9,795 nt of DNA. Origin: Nitrospinota bacterium. GTDB taxonomy: Bacteria; Nitrospinota; Nitrospinia; UBA9942. The stretch lies in NCBI GenBank assembly GCA_016234205.1, contig JACRGN010000328.1, forward strand, positions 1 through 9,795, given 5' to 3'. A program made the translations under genes and the position numbers. The notes beneath the pieces were generated by a model. That model did no database searches and was not told where the DNA came from. It was given only the letters and a program-made list of their open reading frames with translations. How positions within the stretch are numbered: position 1 is the first letter of the stretch; every line of letters starts with the position of its first letter. This document shows positions 1-6,032 of this stretch, one piece after another.

Positions 1-410
1 AGCACCTTTTTTGCGAGGAGTCTTGACAACGGCTCTGCACCTTCCTTTAGCTTCAAGGATGCCGTTTCGGTTTCAGCCTGAATCTGTTTCTTTGCATCAT
101 CAACCATCTCTTTGAACTTATCCTTTGCATCCGATATTATCCTGTTATGCTCAGTGACAGCCTCAGCCTTTGCCTTGTTGATTATATCTATAGATTCCTT
201 CTTTGCATTGGCAATGCTGGTGTTGTATTCCTCAACAAGCCTATCAGCCTTCTTATTAAGACTCTCACTATCTTCCTTTAGAGAACGGATAAGGTCATTT
301 CTTTTATTGAGATTCTTGAGTATTGGTTTAAATAGAAAGAGATGGAGTATCAGTATCAATACAAGAAAATTTGTCAACTGCAGAAAAAAACTTGAATTAA
401 ATTCTATCAT
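1..410 (-). CDS. atpF: F0F1 ATP synthase subunit b (partial, C-terminal end beyond the window)
   Basis: Subunit b (or b') of the F0 sector, the peripheral stalk that holds the F1 head against the rotor in the inner membrane. The visible 136 residues begin MIEFNSSFFLQLTNFLVL. One hydrophobic membrane segment (about residues 7-30, ending in LFKPILKNLNKRN, a typical b-subunit motif) is followed by a long charged, alanine-rich helix (about 35-125) of the dimerising coiled-coil type. The last visible residues, SRLLAKKVL, resemble the usual C-terminus of short b/b' subunits near residue 140, so only a few codons are probably missing. The start is ATG 410-408, with GGGAG about 9 nt upstream. Being first after a promoter, it probably heads an atp operon continuing leftwards. 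b versus b' cannot be decided without the neighbouring genes. Confidence 0.88.
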   Translation of the reverse strand, partial: MIEFNSSFFLQLTNFLVLILILHLFLFKPILKNLNKRNDLIRSLKEDSESLNKKADRLVEEYNTSIANAKKESIDIINKAKAEAVTEHNRIISDAKDKFKEMVDDAKKQIQAETETASLKLKEGAEPLSRLLAKKV

Positions 411-452
411 TCAGTCAGGCTCCCTATCTGTTGAGGCATAAAATATTAAGAA

Positions 453-480
453 ATTATCACATCATTCATTCATTTGTCAA
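453..480 (-). promoter_or_regulatory. Putative sigma-70 promoter of atpF
   Basis: On the minus strand a perfect -35 TTGACA (480-475) and a -10 GATAAT (458-453, 5 of 6 consensus) are separated by 16 bp. Transcription would start near 446, giving a leader of about 36 nt to the atpF ATG. Two further TTGTCA copies on the plus strand (500-505, 513-518) lie upstream and could be alternative -35 elements or simply AT-rich coincidence. Confidence 0.5.
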
Positions 481-557
481 ATAGATTTTATTGATTTTAT
501 TGTCAGAATTTATTGTCAAGACTCTCTCAAATGGATAAGAACAAAGACCTGATTTTA

Positions 558-621
558 GACAGGATATACAGGATAAAACAGGATTACTTTTTAACTTATT
601 TTTAATCCCGTTAATCCTGTC
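558..621. repeat. ACAGGAT-type intergenic repeat with inverted end
   Basis: Three direct copies of ACAGGAT lie at 559-565, 568-574 and 578-584, about 9-10 bp apart. GACAGGAT (558-565) is matched by its inverse ATCCTGTC at 614-621, with a TTAATCC run between. The arrangement resembles the 'taatcctgt' repeats scattered through intergenic DNA of many AT-rich bacteria. It sits in the non-coding stretch 411-831. It may fold in RNA, but there is no GC-rich stem with a U-tract, so I do not call it a terminator. Its function is unknown. Confidence 0.6.
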
Positions 622-752
622 AAGTTTTTATAATTTCCTATATATGAACAAAATGGATAAAAGCAATTGCTCTTGGCTTGGCTCAGTGATAAACTGGCTA
701 TTAAATATGCGAATACTCAAAAAGTTCTAATGCCTGACTATAAAGGCTCTTT

Positions 753-808
753 AACTCCCTCTTTCTTAAAGTGGGAAGTTGTATTTCCCTTTATTTCAAA
801 AGTGGAAT
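753..808. repeat. Two tandem imperfect hairpins (degenerate palindromic repeat)
   Basis: Hairpin one spans about 755-777: CCC (757-759) and CTTT (761-764) pair with AAAG (768-771) and GGG (773-775) across a T-T mismatch. Hairpin two spans 783-808: TTCC (785-788) and CTTT (789-792) pair with AAAG (799-802) and GGAA (804-807). Both share the pyrimidine-rich-left, TTT/AAA-tip layout of the perfect palindrome at 6122-6166. They may be decayed copies of one repeat family; that link is inference. The rest of 622-831 shows nothing I can name. Confidence 0.4.
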
Positions 809-831
809 GGAGGGGCAGATTTTAAGACGAT

Positions 832-1264
832 ATGAGCGATAAATTAAAGCCTCAATTTTCGGATATTATCCTGTATACCTCGCCGGAAGGGGATGTTCAT
901 GTTGAGGTATTTTTCGGAGACGAAACCTTCTGGCTTACAATTAATAAAATGGCCGATCTGTTTGGCACTTCCAAACAGAATATCAGTTACCATCTCCAAA
1001 ACATATATAAGGAGAAAGAATTGCACACTGAAGCAACTGTCAAAGAATTTTTGACAGTTCAAGATGAGGGACTATGTGAGCAATCTGGATATATTTCTGC
1101 GGTTTAATGAATATCAGATATTGAAAAATGCCGGCAAGGTAAGCAATTCTGTGGCCAAACAACTGGCGGAAGATGAATATGAAAAATTCAGGGTGGTTCA
1201 GGACAGGAAGTTTGAGAGTGATTTTGATAGGGAAGTGAAGAAGGTGATGGGGAGGAAAAAGTGA
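832..1264 (+). pseudogene. RhuM-family gene, internally deleted and out of frame
   Basis: Codons from ATG 832 give a typical RhuM N-terminus: SDIILYTSPEGDVHVEVFF, then DETFWLT and a helix-turn-helix-like stretch (MADLFGTSKQNISYHLQNI), up to TVQDEG at residues 75-80. The frame then goes to nonsense and stops at 1105-1107. From 1064, in the next frame, a typical RhuM C-terminus follows: MRDYVSNLDIFLRFNEYQIL, KNAGKVS, EYEKFRVVQDRKFESDFD, stop at 1262-1264. Full-length RhuM proteins have roughly 330-345 residues, so about 190-200 central residues are missing. The two parts meet in the shared string ATGAGGGA near 1064-1071, as expected of a deletion between short homologies. RhuM function is unclear; it was named from a Salmonella pathogenicity island and often lies near restriction-modification genes. 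The product is almost certainly inactive. Confidence 0.85.
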
Positions 1265-1326
1265 GGGTGAAAGACAAAAAGTAATGAAAGGAAGCTCTAT
1301 ACTGCTGATGATATTGATGTTCACTA

Positions 1327-1355
1327 TTGACATCAGACCTCATGTATCGCAAAAT
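1327..1355 (+). promoter_or_regulatory. Possible promoter for the TrlF/AlbA_2 operon
   Basis: A perfect -35 TTGACA (1327-1332) is followed after 17 bp by CAAAAT (1350-1355, 4 of 6 consensus). The start of transcription would fall near 1362, about 30 nt before the ATG at 1392. The gap 1265-1391 between the RhuM remnant and the operon otherwise holds only the AGGA ribosome site at 1378-1381. The -10 is weak, so read-through from upstream remains possible. Confidence 0.35.
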
Positions 1356-1391
1356 GATGTATGCATGGGTAGTTTTTAGGATGGTGTAATT

Positions 1392-4022
1392 ATGAAAGAA
1401 AAAACATCGCAACAGATATTTGAGCACGGTGCAATTTGGCTTCGAGCCGACTTTCATTTGCACACGAAAGAGGATAAAGAATTTCAATATTCCGGCGCTG
1501 AGAATGAGTTTATCAATCAATACATTGATAAGCTGAAAGAGGAAAACATTTCGCTTGCTGTTATCACAAACCACAATAAATTTGCCTACTCGGAATATAA
1601 GGCGATTTCAAAGACAGCACGAAGGGAAGAAATTTATGCTTTGCCGGGTGTTGAGCTTTCAGTAAATGATGGTTCCAATGGTATTCATACGCTTGTAGTT
1701 TTTGACCCTGAACAGTGGCTTGCAAACGGAAATGACCTGATAAGTCAATTTCTCACTTCAACTTTTTCGGGCAAGATCAATTATGAAAATGCGAACGGAA
1801 GATCAAACCATAGCCTGATTCAGACAATTGATTTATTGAATAGCTTTCAGAAGAACTATTTTATGATAATGGCTCATATTGAGCAGCGCAGTGGTTTTCT
1901 CGAGGAATTAGACGGCGGCAGGATTAGCGAATTTGCAAAGAATCCCTTATTCAGAAAAGTCGTATTGGGTTTTCAAAAACTCAGCACACGCGATAAATTG
2001 ACAAACCTGAATATATGGTTCAATAACCAGCTCCCTGCATTTGTAGAGGGTTCAGATGCCAAGTCAATTGATGGAATAGGAAAAGGTGAAAAGATATTTA
2101 TAAAAATCGGCGACTATAATTTTGATGCTGTGAAGTATGCGTTAATGGATTATAAGTACAGGGTAAACAAAGAGATTCCACCACTGAGTCAGGCATATAT
2201 AAAATCCATCTCATTTACCTCCAGTAAACAGGACATTAAACAGGTTTGTCTAAACCCTGCAATGAACAACCTAATCGGCATTCGCGGAAGCGGCAAATCT
2301 TCTATTCTGGAAACACTTCGATATGCTTTGGATATTGACCTGGATGATACTAGTGATGATGGTGATGCAAAATACAAGAATGGCTGCGTGGCAAATTTTC
2401 TTGGCAGTGGGGGCAAAACAAGGTTGGAGATTGTTGACCACCAAGGAAGTCTGATTGTGGCTGAGAAAATTTTAGGTGACAGAACTAATATTTATGTAGA
2501 TGGTAATCTCAGTCCCAGCTTGAAAATCTCAGGTCTCCTAAAAAAACCGCTGTACTTCGGTCAGAAAGACCTCTCCAATATTAAAGGTTCCAACAGCATT
2601 GAAAGCTTGATTAACCAATTGATTGGAGAGAAAGTCAAGAATCACCGACAGAAGATTGAAGAAAAAAATGCAGAGGTGCTCAATTTCCTGAGTGATATTG
2701 CCCGGCAGAGTAAATCACTCGCTCAGAAGCCTGATATAGAAGCAAAAAATGCCGAGTTGGAACATAAATTGAAAGTGTTTAAAGATAATGAAATTGACAA
2801 GAAACTGAACAGGCAAATAGAATTTGATAAGGATGCCAATCGCTTCAGGAACCTGAAGGAATTTGAGCAGGATGTAATCACTCAGCTGGAAGACTTTATT
2901 TCCAATTACCGCGACACCTTCAAATCATATCTGGGGTATCAGTCAAAAGAAAATGCTGACCTTATCGAAAAAGCATACCAGTCATTTGAAAACTTTACAA
3001 AACTGTTCAATCAATTGCCGTTGCTGATTTCTCAAATGAAGGACGAGAGTTCAAATTTAACATCAATTGAAAAGCAATTCCTCGGCAAGTATGAAGATTT
3101 GAAGGAAGAATTTTCAAAGATCAAGAGAGAAATAAATCTTCCCAACATTCAGGCAGATGATTATGTCAAATTCAATAAAGAGTTGGAGAACACCAATTTC
3201 AAATTAAAGGAACTGGAAAAGATAAAAGACAAAGCCCTTCAGCTTCAAAAGCAGTTGATTGTTTCTCTTACTCAATTACAGAAACTTTGGAATGATGAAT
3301 ATAATCTCGTGAGTGAAGAAATAGAAAAAATCAATGCCGATCAGTCCTCCATAAAAATTGTGATGGAATTCAAGGGGGACAAGGAAAAATTTAAAGAGTT
3401 CCTGAAGGATAGCGTTAGAGGAGCTAATATCAGAGAGGCAAACATTCAGTCATTGGTTGGAAGTTACTCCGACTTGATTGAGATTTACCGCGACTTAAAT
3501 GAATCCGCCACATCCACCAAAGTCAGTGATATACTTTCCGGAGGTATCCAATTCAATTCGTTTAAAACCCGTTTTGATGAAAATCTTGGAACATTTTTAA
3601 CTTATCGTGTTCCTGATTACTTTGAAATATTTTACAAAGAAAAACCATTAATAGAACATTCACTCGGTCAGCGGGCTTCAGCACTGATTATTTTCATTCT
3701 CTCATTGAAAGAGAATGACATTATCATCATAGACCAGCCAGAAGATGATCTGGACAACCAGACAATTTATGATGATGTTATCCGGGTGCTTCGTGATCTG
3801 AAAACAAAAACTCAATTTATTTTTGCAACACACAATCCTAACATACCTGTGCTTGGCGACTGCGAACAGATAATTAGTTGCCGTTATGAAAATAAAAAAA
3901 TCTCTGCATTTGTCGGAAGTATTGATGATATCAGCATTCGCAAGCACATTGTAACCATTATGGAAGGCGGAGATGAAGCATTTGAAAAACGGAAAATGAT
4001 TTACGAATTATGGAAGCAATAG
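1392..4022 (+). CDS. TrlF-like PHP domain / SMC-type ATPase protein
   Basis: 876 residues, cytosolic. Residues about 17-230 form a PHP (polymerase and histidinol phosphatase) hydrolase fold: ADFHLHT with H22 and H24, TNHNK with H61, PGVE with E88, H99, MAH with H162 and GSDAK with D222. Usual PHP proteins have TDH and GSDAH; here K224 replaces a metal-binding His, so the site may be altered or dead. An ABC/SMC-type ATPase follows: Walker A GIRGSGKSS (296-304, K302), a charged, probably coiled-coil middle (about 405-690), signature SLGQR (757-761), Walker B IIIIDQPEDDLDN (D781, E784) and H-loop ATHNPN (H814). This order matches the TrlF family of AAA-like ATPases, related in layout to RecF/SMC-type sensors of DNA or ends. 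The start has AGGA 10 nt upstream. It overlaps the next gene by 13 bp. Arginine codons are mostly CGN (about 19 of 31), unlike the flanking genes. A defence role is inferred; no substrate can be read from the sequence. Confidence 0.85.
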   Translation: MKEKTSQQIFEHGAIWLRADFHLHTKEDKEFQYSGAENEFINQYIDKLKEENISLAVITNHNKFAYSEYKAISKTARREEIYALPGVELSVNDGSNGIHTLVVFDPEQWLANGNDLISQFLTSTFSGKINYENANGRSNHSLIQTIDLLNSFQKNYFMIMAHIEQRSGFLEELDGGRISEFAKNPLFRKVVLGFQKLSTRDKLTNLNIWFNNQLPAFVEGSDAKSIDGIGKGEKIFIKIGDYNFDAVKYALMDYKYRVNKEIPPLSQAYIKSISFTSSKQDIKQVCLNPAMNNLIGIRGSGKSSILETLRYALDIDLDDTSDDGDAKYKNGCVANFLGSGGKTRLEIVDHQGSLIVAEKILGDRTNIYVDGNLSPSLKISGLLKKPLYFGQKDLSNIKGSNSIESLINQLIGEKVKNHRQKIEEKNAEVLNFLSDIARQSKSLAQKPDIEAKNAELEHKLKVFKDNEIDKKLNRQIEFDKDANRFRNLKEFEQDVITQLEDFISNYRDTFKSYLGYQSKENADLIEKAYQSFENFTKLFNQLPLLISQMKDESSNLTSIEKQFLGKYEDLKEEFSKIKREINLPNIQADDYVKFNKELENTNFKLKELEKIKDKALQLQKQLIVSLTQLQKLWNDEYNLVSEEIEKINADQSSIKIVMEFKGDKEKFKEFLKDSVRGANIREANIQSLVGSYSDLIEIYRDLNESATSTKVSDILSGGIQFNSFKTRFDENLGTFLTYRVPDYFEIFYKEKPLIEHSLGQRASALIIFILSLKENDIIIIDQPEDDLDNQTIYDDVIRVLRDLKTKTQFIFATHNPNIPVLGDCEQIISCRYENKKISAFVGSIDDISIRKHIVTIMEGGDEAFEKRKMIYELWKQ

Positions 4023-5173
4023 AACTCTTAGACATAATCGCAAAAGGCGAAAGCAGTGCTGTTCAATTCAAAGAACGGGTGAACGATGCGTACAGCATTG
4101 CAACTGAAATGGTTGCTTTTTCCAACTCGCAGGGGGGGGTAATAATCGTTGGCGTCAATGATAAAACAGGAGCATTAAACGGTTTGTCCTTTGATGAGAT
4201 ACAAGCGACCAATCGGTTATTGGTAAATGCAGCGTCTGACAATGTTAAAAGTCCGATAACAATTGTTACGGAACAGGTCTCGATAAATGAGCAGATATTG
4301 ATTGTTGTCCGTATAAAAGAAGGCAGTGATAAACCTTACCGAGATAACAAAGGAGTTGTTTGGGTTAAAAACGGTTCAGATAAAAGGAAAGTGGTATCCA
4401 ACGATGAGCTGTTACGGATGCTTCAAAGTAGCGGTAACCTTGCAGCAGATGAAGAACCTGTTGTAAATAGCACTTACAATGACATTGATATTGACTTCTT
4501 CAAAGATTTTCTCAACAAGAAAACTGGAAAAAGTTTTGACGCATTAGATCAATCACTTCCTCAGATTCTAAATAATATGGGTTTTGCAAAAGATGACAAA
4601 CTTACTCTTGCCGGCTTATTATTATTCGGTAAAAAACCTCAGGCATTCAAACCTGTCTTTTCTGTGCAGTGTATTGCATTTGTAGGCAACGATATTGCTG
4701 GTACAGAGTTTAGAGATAGCGAGCCGCCGTTTGAAGGCAATCTGACAGATCTTTACGAAAAAACGATGAGTTTCATTATTAGAAATATTCGCAAGGTCCA
4801 GGTTGGAGAATCATTCAATATTTTAGGTGAATTGGAAATTCCTAAGGAAGCATTGGAAGAATTAGTTGTAAACTCAATAATTCATCGTGATTATTTCATT
4901 AAGTCAGCAATCAAAGTTTTTATCTTTGACAACCGTATTGAAATAATCAGTCCGGGTAAACTCCCCAACACGTTAACAGTTGAAAAAATAAAGTCAGGAA
5001 CATCTATTGCTCGCAACCCAATTCTTTTTTCCAATGCAAGATATTTACTACCCTACATTGGTGTTGGAAGTGGTATCCCCAGAGCATTGGCTTCGTATCC
5101 GAAAATTGATTTTGTGGATGATACTGACAAAGAATTATTCATGGCAATAATTCACAGAGCATTACCTGCTTAA
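4010..5173 (+). CDS. AlbA_2 (Schlafen-type) domain plus RecG-C/GHKL ATPase protein
   Basis: 387 residues, cytosolic. Residues about 12-135 are an AlbA_2 domain (formerly AAA_4, related to the Schlafen fold): GESSAVQFKER, then EMVAFSNSQGGVIIVGVND and WVKNGSDKRK. The C-terminal half (about 275-385) is HATPase_c_4/RecG-C-like: EELVVNSIIHRDY with N288 and H292-Y295, ISPGKLP, ARNPILF and GVGSGIP (351-357), which correspond to GHKL-type nucleotide-binding boxes. Such proteins are annotated as ATP-binding proteins or transcriptional regulators, and some occur beside restriction and defence genes. Eukaryotic Schlafens include tRNA nucleases, but no nuclease site can be asserted here. The ATG lies inside the last codons of the TrlF-like gene (13 bp overlap), so translation is probably coupled and the two proteins likely act together. 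A run of eight G sits in the conserved SQGGV motif. Arginine codons are about 8 of 14 CGN. Confidence 0.85.
   Translation: MEAIELLDIIAKGESSAVQFKERVNDAYSIATEMVAFSNSQGGVIIVGVNDKTGALNGLSFDEIQATNRLLVNAASDNVKSPITIVTEQVSINEQILIVVRIKEGSDKPYRDNKGVVWVKNGSDKRKVVSNDELLRMLQSSGNLAADEEPVVNSTYNDIDIDFFKDFLNKKTGKSFDALDQSLPQILNNMGFAKDDKLTLAGLLLFGKKPQAFKPVFSVQCIAFVGNDIAGTEFRDSEPPFEGNLTDLYEKTMSFIIRNIRKVQVGESFNILGELEIPKEALEELVVNSIIHRDYFIKSAIKVFIFDNRIEIISPGKLPNTLTVEKIKSGTSIARNPILFSNARYLLPYIGVGSGIPRALASYPKIDFVDDTDKELFMAIIHRALPA
4132..4139 (+). repeat. G8 homopolymer tract inside the AlbA_2 gene
   Basis: Eight consecutive G encode part of S-Q-G-G-V at residues 40-44, in otherwise AT-rich DNA. Loss or gain of one G would shift the frame after about 43 codons. 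It may be a slippage-prone switch, or only a sequence forced by two Gly codons between a G-ending Gln and a Val. The reading frame as given is intact. Confidence 0.7.
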
Positions 5174-5260
5174 ATGAAACTCCACTTTGACAACAATCAG
5201 GAATACCAGATAGAGGTCATAAGAGCGGTTACTGATCAGCCTATAGCGGGGATAGTATGA
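5174..5260 (+). pseudogene. Stub of a type III restriction Res-like helicase gene (28 codons)
   Basis: Immediately after the AlbA_2 stop (TAA directly followed by ATG) a frame reads MKLHFDNNQEYQIEVIRAV, then TDQPIAGIV and TGA at 5258-5260. The opening matches the typical N-terminus of type III restriction endonuclease Res subunits and related DEAD/DEAH helicases: M-K-L-x-F, then YQ-x-x-A/V-I-x-A-V-x-D, normally followed by a region ending in a Q motif before Walker A. Homology seems to stop after about 21-24 residues, so nearly all of a gene of about 900-1,000 codons is missing. The abutting start suggests that res was once the next operon gene. Recognition rests on a short string from memory, hence moderate confidence. 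A genuine 28-residue peptide is the alternative. Confidence 0.55.
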
Positions 5261-5982
5261 TTTTGACAGACAAATATTGCGGCGATGCTGAAATGAATTC
5301 ACTTCTGAAAAAATATGAAGTGGAATTTACACTTCATCAAATGTACGGACTTCTCTATGGTGCTATTTCTGCACCCGGAATTGTTCAGCCTTCGCAGGTT
5401 ATATCTATTATTTTTAACGGGAAAGAGCCAAAGTTTGGATTAATGGAGGAGGCAAAGAGCTTTTTCGGGAATGTCATGGCTCTCTGGAATGTCGTGGTGG
5501 AATCCACATCCGGTGGTTCTCATATTGCATGGACGGAAACTGTCTTTCAACACAGCAATTCCGGGCTTAAGGAATATATCCATGCAATTACCTCATTAAA
5601 TAAGCAATTTATTAAGGGGCTTGACCTTGGCGCAACTCAGGAAGAAGATTTTTCAGGAGAGATAAGAGATGCTTTTGAGTCTCTTACAAAGACGGATTTA
5701 TTGCTTAAGGAATACCTGAAATTCCTGAAAAAGGATAAAAGCTCAAACACAAAGGAGATTGCCAAATCATTCGAGCTTGTAGAAAAATTAGAAGACATCA
5801 TAATTGACTGTATTGGCAGGATTGCCGTTGGGCTTAAAGATTCACGGATAAGAAAGGCAAGGGAAACAGCAAAGTTTGTTGAATCTACACATCAGGCAAG
5901 GAGCGGCAAGGTTGAAAGGAATGCCCCATGTCCATGTGGAAGCGGAAAGAAGTTTAAGAAATGCTGCGGCTTACTGCACTGA
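5257..5982 (+). CDS. YecA/UPF0149-like protein with C-terminal SEC-C zinc motif
   Basis: 241 residues, no signal peptide or membrane segment. Residues about 24-75 (FTLHQMYGLLYGAISAPGIV, then QPSQVI) resemble the helical YecA/UPF0149 domain. The middle is helical and charged with no recognisable motif. The end, RNAPCPCGSGKKFKKCCG, is a SEC-C motif with zinc ligands C225, C227, C236 and C237, as found at the SecA C-terminus and in many small proteins; in SecA it binds SecB and ribosomes. The biochemical role here is unknown. The chosen ATG 5257 overlaps the stub's stop as ATGA and has GGGG 7-10 nt upstream; M13 (5293) is an alternative but lacks a ribosome site. Arginine codons are almost all AGR, like the flanking genes, so it may be a resident gene abutted by the island rather than part of it. 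Confidence 0.75.
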   Translation: MILTDKYCGDAEMNSLLKKYEVEFTLHQMYGLLYGAISAPGIVQPSQVISIIFNGKEPKFGLMEEAKSFFGNVMALWNVVVESTSGGSHIAWTETVFQHSNSGLKEYIHAITSLNKQFIKGLDLGATQEEDFSGEIRDAFESLTKTDLLLKEYLKFLKKDKSSNTKEIAKSFELVEKLEDIIIDCIGRIAVGLKDSRIRKARETAKFVESTHQARSGKVERNAPCPCGSGKKFKKCCGLLH

Positions 5983-5989
5983 TTCGGGG

Positions 5990-6013
5990 AGGGCAAGTCT
6001 AAAGGGTTGCCCT
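5990..6013. terminator. Possible bidirectional hairpin between convergent genes
   Basis: A 7-bp perfect stem, AGGGCAA (5990-5996) with TTGCCCT (6007-6013), and a 10-nt loop lies in the 50-bp gap between the convergent SEC-C and phosphorylase genes. Its position suits a shared terminator. Neither side has a run of T, so intrinsic termination would be weak. Confidence 0.4.
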
Positions 6014-6032
6014 AAATTGAAATTCCTGAGCA

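Noticed and set aside
112..441. 109-codon plus-strand frame over atpF
   Set aside because: It is the complement of a clear subunit b gene and its translation has no family-like pattern.
653..730. 25-codon frame starting ATG in the intergenic region
   Set aside because: No ribosome site, no recognisable pattern, and a length expected by chance.
1188..1574. 128-codon minus-strand frame
   Set aside because: It covers the RhuM C-terminus and the TrlF-like start on the opposite strand; the composition is shadow-like and it has no ribosome site.
5263..5291. TTGACA as a promoter for a downstream start of the SEC-C gene
   Set aside because: At 17 bp the -10 would be TGCTGA, a poor match, and the ATG at 5293 lacks a ribosome site.
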